A DNA stretch of 64,000 bases from Sphaerochaeta associata (GTDB lineage: Bacteria > Spirochaetota > Spirochaetia > Sphaerochaetales > Sphaerochaetaceae), in assembly GCF_022869165.1 (NCBI RefSeq), contig NZ_CP094929.1, positions 2,418,001-2,482,000 on the forward strand, read 5' to 3'. The first letter of the stretch is position 1. Each line of letters starts with the position of its first letter. The position numbers and the translations under genes were made by a program. Shown piece by piece: positions 8,448 through 17,329 of this stretch. The notes beneath the pieces are model-generated. The model worked only from the letters and a program-made list of their open reading frames with translations, had not been told where the DNA came from and did no database searches.

Positions 8448-8840
8448 TATCTGAAGCGCAAATGGTGGGAGAATGAAAAATTAGCATATATGTTTGACAA
8501 CGAGGGAAATAGAGCGGATAGTCCTGACTATAATCCTGACGATGCTTGGTTTGAAAATGATGAGTAAGTTTTCATAAACCGACTCTTCTTAGGGTAGAGA
8601 AAACGAGTAGCACCAAGCATTCATATCGAATTTGGGCTACCTCTTATCCTAAACGCAGATGAGCTGTCATACAGAACAATACAGCCGAAAGGTATAAACG
8701 GCTCTACTAGAATGAACTGTTCCTGACTTTGGGAAAATGTATTTTTTACCAAGAAGTTCAAAGCCGTATCCATCCATCAGGGGCTCCTCGCTCCCTGCAC
8801 CCGTGTAAATGGTTGAATGTATGAATAGTTGAATAGCTCA

Positions 8841-10706
8841 TCAGAAAGCCCTCACAGGGATAACCCTGAATTCGAGGTCTCGTGAGTTGGCGTTCTGCCC
8901 TCCATTGCGGAAATTCTGGAGCCACGCGTAGTAGCCGCTGTACTCCGAAGAACTCCAGTAGTACCCGGATTCAGATAAGACCTCTTGGTAATTTCCTCTG
9001 AGATTATGGCTGAGATCATAGTATAGCATCAGTTCATCCTTACTCGGTAGAAACCAGTCGTCATACGTCACCCCATCCTTAATCACAACGAGATCGGCAC
9101 AAACCTTCGCCGCATAGTCAGCTTTGAATTTATGTGGTTCGGAGTTGCCAAACCTTGCCACTATCTTCTCAGTATTGCTCTTTCCCGTTCCGATTGCTGT
9201 TTCGGTCCCCTTTACAGTTATATACATTCCTCCCCACACTTTCTCACTGAATTCATGGCTTGCGGAGGCAGCCTCCAGATACCGCCACCCATCGCTGTTT
9301 GAGCCCTTGTCGTAGAAGATAACACCTCCCGCTGGGCCAACATCGCCAATGATATAATAGTCTCTCCAATTCGCATATAAAATCATGTCTGATAATATTT
9401 TATCACTTTCAAAATCCCACGGTATCGAATACCCTGTATCTTTATACCATCCTTCAAACACATATCCTTTTTTATATGGAATTGCGGGTTCGGCTATGGT
9501 TGAACCTGGGGAAATGTTGGATATTGGATTGATAGAGCTCCCACCACTACTATCAAATTTTACGGATTTCAACCTAATCCATTTCGCATATAATTTCACA
9601 GGTTCCGACTTATCCCATGTTTTCAGACTTTCCATCGTATCGGAATAATATGCAGTCCCTCTCCCGTCCATATCATCAAAATATCCATCAAATATATATC
9701 CACTCCGAGTCGGTGCGCTTGCAGATGGCATAGAGACCCCATAACCCACAGTTATACTCCCTGTTCCTCCAGAACCTCCTTGGGAATCAAGAGTCACGGA
9801 GTAATCATTCACCCTCCACTTTGCATAAAGCGTCATATCATCAAGCAGGACATCATTTTTGAAATCCCATGCCAGACCATATTGTGCATCATTATACCAT
9901 CCTTCAAAGGAATAGCCTTTTCTGGAGGGTTTCGCAGGCTCTCCGATGACGGAACCAAAGGTTTGTCCAGTCAAGTCAGGTGTGTCAGCCCCATTGAAGG
10001 CAACCCTCAGGCCTGAACGTATTGATAACAAAACCTCTTTCGGCTCTGTAGGCATTTCTTGGAACATTCCTGAAATTGGCAGCTTATAACTTATGACCTT
10101 CCCTTCAAATCCGAAATCAGTGACTGAGATGTAAACGGTTTCAGAACCCTGAAAGAATTTTCTCCGCTCCTCTTCGTTTTCTCCGAAGGTTACCCAGAAC
10201 TCCAGAACCTCGTTGTATGCATCCACTTTCTTCGCACGCACGACAGGATGATTGCCGACACGCAGGAAATCTCCCTTGTCATTGTCGAGGAACATGTACT
10301 CAAAGAATCTTGGATCGATAGTGAATGAACTCGAGCCGATTAATTCATCATTCCTCTCATACCTGAGGAAAACCAGAAAAATCCCACTCATCTCTTGCTG
10401 GCGGTCCAAGGCTTTCGTCTGTAACTCAAGCCTGCTTGCCATCTGCGGGGTGCTGTACCGCTTGTTCTTCATGTCAGGATACTCGCTCAGTACATATGTC
10501 TCGCTCAGCAAAGGCACTGCTGTAAGTTGCAGCGGTCCGTTTTTCAGGGTGAACGGCTGTACAACTTGTTGGAAATAGGTCGAAACGGAATCCCTTCTCT
10601 CAAGGATTGTCCTCGCATACGTCGTGTTTTCATTCACCCCGCCCCCAAAAAGACTCAGGCCGGCCAAACAAAATATTACAGCAGTTAGAATCCAAATCTT
10701 CTTCAT
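8841..10706 (-). CDS. secreted protein with three InlB-type repeats and C-terminal DUF1566/Lcl-like domain
   Basis: This encodes 621 residues. The N-terminus (MKKIWILTAVIF) is a signal peptide. After a non-repeated region of about 225 residues come three copies of the InlB B-repeat (Listeria-Bacteroides) fold, marked by GYSFEGWYND, GYIFDGYFDD and GYVFEGWYKD, each ending in LYAKW or LYANW. The C-terminal about 150 residues match the DUF1566/Lcl type: GPAGGVIFYDKG, WFLPSKDEL, YYWSSSEY and a final VIPVRAF. Such proteins are cell-surface or periplasmic adhesin-like proteins, abundant in treponemes and Sphaerochaeta. The start has GAGGGGG upstream. Ligand unknown. Confidence 0.88.
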   Translation of the reverse strand: MKKIWILTAVIFCLAGLSLFGGGVNENTTYARTILERRDSVSTYFQQVVQPFTLKNGPLQLTAVPLLSETYVLSEYPDMKNKRYSTPQMASRLELQTKALDRQQEMSGIFLVFLRYERNDELIGSSSFTIDPRFFEYMFLDNDKGDFLRVGNHPVVRAKKVDAYNEVLEFWVTFGENEEERRKFFQGSETVYISVTDFGFEGKVISYKLPISGMFQEMPTEPKEVLLSIRSGLRVAFNGADTPDLTGQTFGSVIGEPAKPSRKGYSFEGWYNDAQYGLAWDFKNDVLLDDMTLYAKWRVNDYSVTLDSQGGSGGTGSITVGYGVSMPSASAPTRSGYIFDGYFDDMDGRGTAYYSDTMESLKTWDKSEPVKLYAKWIRLKSVKFDSSGGSSINPISNISPGSTIAEPAIPYKKGYVFEGWYKDTGYSIPWDFESDKILSDMILYANWRDYYIIGDVGPAGGVIFYDKGSNSDGWRYLEAASASHEFSEKVWGGMYITVKGTETAIGTGKSNTEKIVARFGNSEPHKFKADYAAKVCADLVVIKDGVTYDDWFLPSKDELMLYYDLSHNLRGNYQEVLSESGYYWSSSEYSGYYAWLQNFRNGGQNANSRDLEFRVIPVRAF

Positions 10707-10963
10707 ATATTAATATTCCCCCTCTGACCTAATGATTTAACTTTTTCAAATTCCGTAATAATCTCATTTCCTTAACAATCCCTTTACCGCCGGTAGATCT
10801 GACCTTATCTATCACTTTTGTTAGCATAATCGGCAATCCTTCTATTTCTTGACTGGATGAACTTCGAGACGTGGTGTTTATACTCCAGATAGTCACTGGT
10901 ATCGCGAAATGTGAGAGGGGTTGCAAAACCGTCGAATCCTGTCATCGACTACCGATTGACGCA

Positions 10964-11191
10964 TCACGTTTCCAGGTGCTTACGTTTCAATTTTTCCAAT
11001 AGATTACCTACCTTTTCTCTCTGCTGGACTTCCCCTTGAATATCCAATGAAAACCCCATCGAGAGTACCGATCCCTCCTTACACTCTGGAGGCAATTCTT
11101 CTTTTGGTATGTGCAGCTCAACCTCTTGTGGCCCCACCAACACCACCGCATATGTCTCTTCGAATCGGTCTATCACTGCACGCATATTCAT
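10964..11191 (-). CDS. DUF3006 family protein
   Basis: This encodes 75 residues starting MNMRAVIDRFEE and containing AVVLVGP and LHIPKEELP, the pattern of the DUF3006 family. These small proteins regularly follow ComEC-like metallo-hydrolase genes. Here the start codon overlaps the stop of the upstream hydrolase (ATGA), so translation is coupled. Biochemical role unknown. Confidence 0.85.
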   Translation of the reverse strand: MNMRAVIDRFEETYAVVLVGPQEVELHIPKEELPPECKEGSVLSMGFSLDIQGEVQQREKVGNLLEKLKRKHLET

Positions 11192-12252
11192 CGCTCCTCC
11201 GTGTCAACATAAGCTAGGCCTTGTTGTATGATATCTCTGACCCTGCTGGGCCCTATTCCGGGTATTCTTGCCAAATCCTCCAAGGAAGTAAACGGGCGTA
11301 GTGAAATCAACGATCGCGCCCTGACATCATCGATATGAACGATATTCTTCAGCTGTGACGTATCAGCACTATTGATTCCAATACGATATAATGGAAAGGT
11401 ATCCTCAACTGCTTTTTGTGACTCGATCATAAAGGTATTCCCATCAGTACGAATAATTATATGACCATGCATATCTGTACGGTACAAATCCACATGCTGT
11501 GCTGCCAATCGTGCAATCACAAGATCATGAGGATGCCCATAGGTGTTCCCTTCTCCCACTGAAAATATGGCCACTTCTGGTCTCACCTGAGAAAGAAATT
11601 CTGAGCTCGTACTGGTGGAACTCCCATGATGACCAACTTTCAAGATGGTACTTGCAAGGTTTTGACCAGATCGTTCCAAAATCGCTCTTTCCGATACTTG
11701 CTCTGCATCTCCGGTGAAAAGAAAGCTGATTTTGTGATAGATGAGATGAATCACGATTGAGGAATTGTTCAGGTCTGTTGCCGCAGGTTGCGTTGGATGG
11801 AGTACGTGCAGGAGCATATCCCCGTATGATCTCTTCAATCCCGTATCAGCTACGGTAAAGCGGATGTTTTTCCTATCGATCACGGTGAGGTAATCCTCAA
11901 AGGTTTTAGAGGTGTGCACCACTGCGGGATCCATCACCTCATGTACAGAAAGCTGCTCCAAAACTGGGATCAAGCCTCCGATATGGTCAGCGTGGGCATG
12001 GGTACCAACCACGAGATCAAGTTTCTGAACACCAAGTGATGAAAGATAATCCAGAACGGTGGTATTGCGATTTCCCCCATCGATGAGAACAGCATGATTG
12101 GTAGATCGAATAAGAATCGCATCTCCCTGCCCTACATCGATGAAATGAACCTCCACATAGCCATCCTGAACGGATTGAACAGAAGCTCCCAGCGTGAGCA
12201 TGCACAGAAGAAGAAAAACCATCAGCGTCATGATTCTAATTATTTTATGCAT
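11188..12252 (-). CDS. ComEC-like metallo-beta-lactamase-fold hydrolase with C-terminal helix-hairpin-helix
   Basis: This encodes 354 residues. An N-terminal hydrophobic segment acts as signal peptide or anchor. The core has FIDVGQGDA, HAHADHIGG (HxHxDH metal site), FTGDAE and the late VGHHGSSTS motif, all typical of the soluble ComEC/Rec2-related hydrolases. The last about 65 residues form a helix-hairpin-helix unit (SLEDLARIPGIGPSRV), suggesting DNA contact. The ATG at 12252 has GAAGGA upstream; a TTG seven codons earlier is less likely. It probably acts outside the cytoplasm on nucleic acid, by family analogy only. It forms a coupled pair with the DUF3006 gene. Confidence 0.88.
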   Translation of the reverse strand: MHKIIRIMTLMVFLLLCMLTLGASVQSVQDGYVEVHFIDVGQGDAILIRSTNHAVLIDGGNRNTTVLDYLSSLGVQKLDLVVGTHAHADHIGGLIPVLEQLSVHEVMDPAVVHTSKTFEDYLTVIDRKNIRFTVADTGLKRSYGDMLLHVLHPTQPAATDLNNSSIVIHLIYHKISFLFTGDAEQVSERAILERSGQNLASTILKVGHHGSSTSTSSEFLSQVRPEVAIFSVGEGNTYGHPHDLVIARLAAQHVDLYRTDMHGHIIIRTDGNTFMIESQKAVEDTFPLYRIGINSADTSQLKNIVHIDDVRARSLISLRPFTSLEDLARIPGIGPSRVRDIIQQGLAYVDTEER

Positions 12253-12540
12253 GCCATATCCTTCGTTTAACAAGTACCGGCCTCCATTGTCATTCTAAGT
12301 GAACCACACAGAAAAAGCCAATGGAAAACTTTTTTTAAAGAAATTGGAGCAAAACACTCTCCTGTGTTCATGAAACTCAATGAGTTGAAGAATAGAGAAA
12401 ACGTCCCTTCTTCATAGCTATTGCAGTATCTTCCACCTGTGGAAAATTACCAAACTTTTCTCTTTATAACGTTTTATCAAGTTGACTTACATCCCTCTTG
12501 CAGGAATGTATAGACCAACAAATTAAACGAGGAGAAGGTA

Positions 12541-12957
12541 ATGACTGATCAACAATCAACGCAGATTACGAACATGAGAGAAAGTGGATTGGGATATTCT
12601 ACGATTGCAAACCAAATAGGGCTTCCAAAGGAATGCGTAAAATCTTATTGCAGGACTCACGGACTTACGGGCAGGAGATCTTCCTCTCATGTGGATAAGG
12701 AAGCCGGTAGCAACACTTGCCGAACTTGTGGGAGATACTTGCAGCACACTCCTGGAAAGAGGAAGAAACAGTACTGCTCGGATGCTTGCCGTATGGATTG
12801 GTGGAATGCGCATCAGGACAAGGTGAAGCGAAAAGCGTACTATTCGTTCACTTGCGCCCAATGTGGTAAGACCTTCAGCTCATACGGAAATGCAAAAAGA
12901 GTCTACTGCAGCCATTCTTGCTATATCACGGCTCGTTTTTCCAAGGGGGAAAAGTAG
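12541..12957 (+). CDS. HTH / zinc-ribbon protein of the recombinase cassette (copy 1)
   Basis: This encodes 138 residues. The N-terminal part (TQITNMRESGLGYSTIANQI) is a Hin-type helix-turn-helix. The C-terminal part has cysteine pairs TCRTCG, YCSDACR, CAQCG and YCSHSC that form two treble-clef or zinc-ribbon units. It is a close paralogue of 13307-13726 and homologous to the last 130 residues of the second recombinase (15230-17254). Start ATG with GAGGAGA. A regulatory or recombination-directionality role in the cassette is likely but inferred. Confidence 0.85.
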   Translation: MTDQQSTQITNMRESGLGYSTIANQIGLPKECVKSYCRTHGLTGRRSSSHVDKEAGSNTCRTCGRYLQHTPGKRKKQYCSDACRMDWWNAHQDKVKRKAYYSFTCAQCGKTFSSYGNAKRVYCSHSCYITARFSKGEK

Positions 12958-13306
12958 CAGGGGCCCCGAACTTCGATTAAGGAAACGAACCTTAAATCAG
13001 TTGCTAGGAATTTTGTTGAAACTATCCAAGAGATATTATTTTTTGGGATAGTGTTTGGCCGGTTTTTACCGGCCAATCTTTTTAATTACTTCCAGTAATT
13101 GCCATACAAAGTAAGTGTTTTTGAGCATCTCCCAACCTCCAATTTAAAAATCCAATAATTCCTGCAGATTACTCCAATGTAGTTCATCAGAGTAAGCCAG
13201 AAAAATTGGAGTAGAAGAATGACGATAATTCTCTTGTTCACTTGCCATTCAGGGTCTTCAAAAAACTTCAGGGGTACGGTTCTCCGGTATCAAGCAGGAG
13301 AACACA
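12958..13306. other. non-coding spacer between the two HTH/zinc-ribbon genes
   Basis: The stretch of 349 bases holds a strong terminator hairpin (13055-13083) and the leader of the second gene, which ends in AGGAG before the ATG at 13307. No other gene is seen. Confidence 0.6.
13055..13083 (+). terminator. rho-independent terminator
   Basis: The inverted repeat TTGGCCGGT / ACCGGCCAA with a short loop is followed by TCTTTTTAA. It closes transcription of the first HTH/zinc-ribbon gene. Confidence 0.8.
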
Positions 13307-13726
13307 ATGACTGAAAAAGAAACTACACAAATCACTGAAATGAGAAATGATGGTCTGGGATACACCACCATCGCATCAAGGCTCGGGTTATCCAAGGATT
13401 GTGTCCGTTCCTTCTGTAGGACTCACAATCTCAGGGGTAGGAGATCTCCCAGCCATGTTCCTCAAGATCTTGGAAAAGATTATTGCAAAACCTGTGGTAA
13501 ACGGTTGGAGCATACCCCCGGCAAAAGGAAGAAACAGTACTGCTCGGATGGCTGTCGCATGGACTGGTGGAATGCCCATCAGGATCAGGTGAAGCGTAAG
13601 GCCTTCTACCAATTCACCTGCGTTTGCTGCGGCAAATCATTTTCGGCATATGGGAATGCCAAACGCAGTTACTGCAGCCACGAGTGCTATATCAAAACAA
13701 GGTTCAAGAAGGAAGTAAGCAGATGA
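13307..13726 (+). CDS. HTH / zinc-ribbon protein of the recombinase cassette (copy 2)
   Basis: This encodes 139 residues with the same layout as 12541-12957: an N-terminal HTH (EMRNDGLGYTTIASRLGL) and four cysteine pairs (YCKTCG, YCSDGCR, CVCCG, YCSHEC). Start ATG after AGGAG. The stop overlaps the start of the SHOCT-like gene (ATGA), so it belongs to the recombinase operon proper. It may bind DNA at the cassette or regulate it. Confidence 0.85.
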   Translation: MTEKETTQITEMRNDGLGYTTIASRLGLSKDCVRSFCRTHNLRGRRSPSHVPQDLGKDYCKTCGKRLEHTPGKRKKQYCSDGCRMDWWNAHQDQVKRKAFYQFTCVCCGKSFSAYGNAKRSYCSHECYIKTRFKKEVSR

Positions 13727-13884
13727 CAAAAGAGCAGTTCAAGGCAGAGGCCGATTACCAGTTGGCTCTTTTGCTCATCAAGAATCTGTTTGCTCAGGGC
13801 CTGTTGACTGACGAGGAATTCAAGACTGTCCAAGGAAAACTCATTGTTAGATACCAGCCAATAATCGGCAATCTATCTCCTTGA
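13723..13884 (+). CDS. SHOCT-like small protein
   Basis: This encodes 53 residues. The pattern LIKNLFAQGLLTDEEFKTVQGKL is the short C-terminal-domain (SHOCT) motif in which a Gly-Leu/Ile-Leu-Thr-x-Glu-Glu-Phe turn joins two helices. The ATG at 13723 is chosen because GGAAG lies upstream and it overlaps the previous stop; the longer frame from 13624 runs inside the preceding gene. Such peptides often precede serine recombinases in Gram-positive elements. Function unknown. Confidence 0.8.
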   Translation: MTKEQFKAEADYQLALLLIKNLFAQGLLTDEEFKTVQGKLIVRYQPIIGNLSP

Positions 13885-13937
13885 TATGACTTGATTTAAT
13901 CTCAATTCGTAGGGATGTATAGACCAAGGAGGAACCA

Positions 13938-15242
13938 GTGAGAACAGTTAAGCTGATACAAAAACCAAAGCAACCGGCAACCAAAAACCGAAAAAAACGA
14001 GTTGCAGCCTATGCAAGGGTCTCTACGGTACATGAACGACAAGAGCATTCTCTTGAATCCCAGGTCGATCATTACAAGAGACTGATTCAAGCTAATCCTG
14101 AATGGGAATACCAGGGGATCTACATTGATGATGGCATCTCCGGAACACAGATAACAGGCAGAACGCAATTCCAAGAACTCATCACCAAATGCGAGCAAGG
14201 CATGATTGACATTGTCCTGACGAAATCGATATCGCGATTTGCCAGAAATACGGTCGACTTGCTTGAGACTGTAAGGCGGTTGAAGGAACTCAACATCGAT
14301 GTCAGGTTCGAGAAAGAAAATATTGAAACAATCTCGAGTACAGGAGAATTGCTTCTGACCGTCTTGGCATCATTTGCTCAAGAGGAAAGCAGAAGTACTT
14401 CTGAAAACCTCAGGTGGGGGGTCCGGAAACGTTACGAGAAGGGAATCAGCCTTCACCACCGCGTCTATGGATACCGGTGGACCGGCAAGGAGCTCGTCAT
14501 TGAACCAACGACCGCAAAGGTAGTGAGAAAGATATTCAGGGATTATCTGAAGGGAAAGTCGATGAAACGTATTGCTGACGAACTGAACAATCGTTCCATC
14601 CCACACTTTGGAAAACCTTTCAATGATGTGGCAATACATACCATTCTACACAACGAGCGTTATATCGGTGATACCTTGCTCCAGAAAACATATTGCATGG
14701 ATTTCATGTCCCAACCACGAAAGAAGAATCGCGGGGAGCATCCCATGTACTATGTCGAGGATACGCACCCACCGATCATCAAGCGGGAAATATTCGAAGC
14801 CGTCTCGAGAGAGATTGACCGTCGAAGAGAACTCGGGGTGTACAACATGCCCAAGGTGAGTCGGCGTTGTTTCACCGGTAAAATCATCTGCGAGAAATGC
14901 GGAAACAACTATATCCGGACCTACAAGACACCAACCAATGCGAATTGGAGATGCAAATCCAACCGAAGAGATGGAATCAAAGGATGCAGGAGCATCGGTA
15001 TCAATGAGGAACAGTTGAAGATTCTGTCCAATTTCATGTTGGGGCTCGACGAGTTTGATGAGCAAGCCTTTTACAAAGAGGTGGATCACATCTCCGGTGA
15101 TGGAGAGGGATCATATACCTTCCATTTTTGTGATGGACGGCAAATCAACCGGTTCTGGCCATCCCGGGAAAAAGCCTATAAGGCAGCAATCGACAGAAGA
15201 AGAAAAACCAATGACAACGGAGCGCATGCATGGCAAAGGTAA
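13938..15242 (+). CDS. large serine recombinase 1
   Basis: This encodes 434 residues. The N-terminal resolvase domain carries YARVST with the catalytic Ser29, and the SRFARN and EENI-type elements of serine integrases. A recombinase domain follows (about residues 170-280). A zinc ribbon with CEKCG and WRCKSNRRDGIKGC sits near residues 320-355. The C-terminus is shorter than in the second enzyme and lacks a long coiled coil. Start GTG after AAGGAGG. The last 13 bases overlap the next recombinase. Known pairs of this kind integrate and excise mobile elements; no attachment sites could be fixed here. Confidence 0.9.
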   Translation: MRTVKLIQKPKQPATKNRKKRVAAYARVSTVHERQEHSLESQVDHYKRLIQANPEWEYQGIYIDDGISGTQITGRTQFQELITKCEQGMIDIVLTKSISRFARNTVDLLETVRRLKELNIDVRFEKENIETISSTGELLLTVLASFAQEESRSTSENLRWGVRKRYEKGISLHHRVYGYRWTGKELVIEPTTAKVVRKIFRDYLKGKSMKRIADELNNRSIPHFGKPFNDVAIHTILHNERYIGDTLLQKTYCMDFMSQPRKKNRGEHPMYYVEDTHPPIIKREIFEAVSREIDRRRELGVYNMPKVSRRCFTGKIICEKCGNNYIRTYKTPTNANWRCKSNRRDGIKGCRSIGINEEQLKILSNFMLGLDEFDEQAFYKEVDHISGDGEGSYTFHFCDGRQINRFWPSREKAYKAAIDRRRKTNDNGAHAWQR

Positions 15243-17254
15243 GGATAATTCCAGCAAAGAAGATCATAACAAACAATCGCAACAACCCCCATTCAACGAA
15301 AAGAAGGGTCGCCGGCTATGCCCGGGTTTCGACTGACAGTGATGAACAGTTCACCAGTTATGAAGCCCAGATCGAGTACTATACCGAATTCATAAAGAGT
15401 CGTCCTGATTGGGAATTCATCAAGGTCTATACCGATGAAGGCGTGAGTGGGACCAGCACCAATCGCAGGGAAGGCTTCAAGCAGATGATAAACGATGCCC
15501 TGTTGGGAGAGATTGATCTTATCGTCACCAAATCGGTCAGCCGATTTGCCAGAAATACCGTAGACAGCCTGACCACCATTCGCATGCTCAAGGAGAAGAA
15601 TGTCGAATGCTACTTCGAAAAAGAAAACATTTGGACCTTCGACGGTAAAGGTGAATTATTGATAACCATCATGAGTTCGATCGCACAGGAAGAAAGCCGG
15701 TCGATCTCCGAAAACACCACATGGGGTAAGCGAAAGCAAGCCAAGGATGGTAAGGTTTCAGTTCCCTACAGCAACTTCCTTGGGTATGACAAAGGGCCTG
15801 ATGGAAACATGGTCGTGAATGAGGAACAAGCTGAATTGGTAAGACTCATCTACGCTCTGTTCCTTCAGGGAAAGAGCCCGAATGGGATCGCCGAGATTCT
15901 CACCGAGAAAAACATCCCCTCACCCGGACGAGGGAAACAATGGGTTTCTTCCTGTATCAAGAGCATCCTACAGAATGAGAAATATATCGGGGATGCCTTG
16001 TTGCAAAAAAGCTTCACTGTAGACTTCCTCACCCATAAGCAGAAGGTGAACGAAGGAGAGGTACCACAGTACTATGTGGAAGACCATCATGAACCGATCG
16101 TATCCAAAGAAATGTTTGCTCTAGTCCAGACCGAGATGAAACGGCGCGATGGGATGCCTGGCAGACGAAACCGCCGGAGAATGCTTTCAGGACGAATCCT
16201 CTGTGCCCAGTGCGGATCTTGGTTTGGAGAGAAGAAATGGCATCCAAACAGCAAATATCAGAAAGTGGTTTGGCAATGCAATGGGAAATATGATAAGGCA
16301 CACTCCCAATGTACCTCAGGCAACTTGATAGAACAGGATGTCCAGAGAATGTTCGTGGTAGCGGTCAACAGACTACTGAAGGATTCATCCAGCATTCTTG
16401 AAACACAGAAACTTGTCTACGATACGGTTTTCGATACCGCTGGTCTGGAAAGGGAAAGGACGGCACTCATAGCTGACATGAGTGTTACAGCCGAACTCAT
16501 GGAGCGAATGTCGAGTGGACAACCCAGCTCAAGATCCAATGGATATACCCATACTCAAGAGTATCAAGCACTACAGATACGTTATGAGCAGGCTGAGAAA
16601 CGTAAGGAGGAGCTCGACAGTACTATCCAGGACAAGGTAGCCAAAAAGGCACTGGCAACTTCATTTTTCGATAATCTCAAGAAGCAGAATAGCCAGGTCG
16701 TGCGTTTTGATGAGGACCTATGGAGCGGACTGGTTGATCATCTCAAGGTACATTCTCCAAATGATGTCCGATTCATCTTCCGCGATGGATCTGAAATCAA
16801 GGTTGACTTATCCGAAGAGGAAAAGAAACGCCCTCCTCTCACAGAGAAACAGATGACTGAGATCAGCAGTCTTCGGCGAGAGGGAATGTCTTATGCGAAG
16901 ATCGGAGAAAAGCTGAATCTTCCTCGTGGACAGGTTCGCAGCTTCTGCCTTTCCAGAACTTCGGAAAATGAGGCTGCTGTACATGAAGAAGGAGAGGATG
17001 TGCTCTGCAAGACCTGCGGGAAAGAGCTTGAACATACCCCTGGTTTTAGGAAAAAGATTTTTTGTTCGGACGGATGCAGGCAGGATTGGTGGAATCGGTA
17101 TGCAAAATTCAAAGCTGGCGAAGGGCGGGCCACAAACAAAGTTATTTGTCAAAACTGTGGTGAGAAGTTCGTGGCCTATGGCACCAAACGAAAATATTGC
17201 AGCCGAAAGTGCTATTCCGAGCACAGGGGGCAAGAAGGAGATTCAAAGGACTGA
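15230..17254 (+). CDS. large serine recombinase 2 with fused HTH/zinc-ribbon domain
   Basis: This encodes 674 residues. The catalytic domain has GYARVST (Ser34) and SRFARNT; the recombinase domain and zinc ribbon (CAQCGSWF and a later VWQCNGKY...C) follow, then a coiled-coil region (about 400-490). From about residue 543 the protein repeats the whole HTH plus double zinc-ribbon module of the two small genes upstream (MTEISSLRREGMSYAKIGEK; LCKTCG; FCSDGC; CQNCG; YCSRKC). The start overlaps recombinase 1 by 13 bases, implying coupled synthesis and a probable hetero-complex. The fusion is unusual and visible directly. Confidence 0.9.
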   Translation: MAKVRIIPAKKIITNNRNNPHSTKRRVAGYARVSTDSDEQFTSYEAQIEYYTEFIKSRPDWEFIKVYTDEGVSGTSTNRREGFKQMINDALLGEIDLIVTKSVSRFARNTVDSLTTIRMLKEKNVECYFEKENIWTFDGKGELLITIMSSIAQEESRSISENTTWGKRKQAKDGKVSVPYSNFLGYDKGPDGNMVVNEEQAELVRLIYALFLQGKSPNGIAEILTEKNIPSPGRGKQWVSSCIKSILQNEKYIGDALLQKSFTVDFLTHKQKVNEGEVPQYYVEDHHEPIVSKEMFALVQTEMKRRDGMPGRRNRRRMLSGRILCAQCGSWFGEKKWHPNSKYQKVVWQCNGKYDKAHSQCTSGNLIEQDVQRMFVVAVNRLLKDSSSILETQKLVYDTVFDTAGLERERTALIADMSVTAELMERMSSGQPSSRSNGYTHTQEYQALQIRYEQAEKRKEELDSTIQDKVAKKALATSFFDNLKKQNSQVVRFDEDLWSGLVDHLKVHSPNDVRFIFRDGSEIKVDLSEEEKKRPPLTEKQMTEISSLRREGMSYAKIGEKLNLPRGQVRSFCLSRTSENEAAVHEEGEDVLCKTCGKELEHTPGFRKKIFCSDGCRQDWWNRYAKFKAGEGRATNKVICQNCGEKFVAYGTKRKYCSRKCYSEHRGQEGDSKD

Positions 17255-17279
17255 CCTCTGTTTTTTAGAAAAATCATGA

Positions 17280-17311
17280 AAGGCAGGTTTTGCATCAGCA
17301 TTGCCTGCCTT
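17280..17311. terminator. hairpin between convergent recombinase and SymE-like genes
   Basis: AAGGCAGG and CCTGCCTT form an 8-bp stem around a 16-base loop. T-runs are imperfect on both sides, so it may act as a weak bidirectional terminator. Confidence 0.55.
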
Positions 17312-17329
17312 CAGTTATCTGATTGCTTG

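Larger units (their letters stand above)
6393..8567 (+). pseudogene. small double-CxxC protein gene interrupted by an insertion sequence
   Basis: The gene begins at the ATG at 6393 behind a strong AAGGAG site. It encodes CQRCG near its start and FCEDCF at residues 32-37, a likely zinc-binding pair. After codon 38 an IS element intervenes, and the frame resumes in register at 8448 and stops at 8567. Removing the element and one copy of the duplicated hexamer TTCAAA gives a continuous 77-residue protein with an acidic C-terminus. In the present sequence only a 46-residue product can be made, with its last eight residues read from the IS end. Function is unknown; such small zinc-finger-like proteins are common in accessory DNA. 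The reconstruction is directly visible in the sequence. Confidence 0.85.

Noticed and set aside
10729-10926. 65-codon minus-strand frame upstream of the InlB-repeat gene
   Set aside because: No ribosome site or motif; composition unremarkable for non-coding DNA.
12482-12514. TTGACT and TATAGA as a sigma-70 promoter before the first HTH/zinc-ribbon gene
   Set aside because: The spacing is 21 bp, too long for a normal promoter; the TATAGA lies in the repeated box reported separately.
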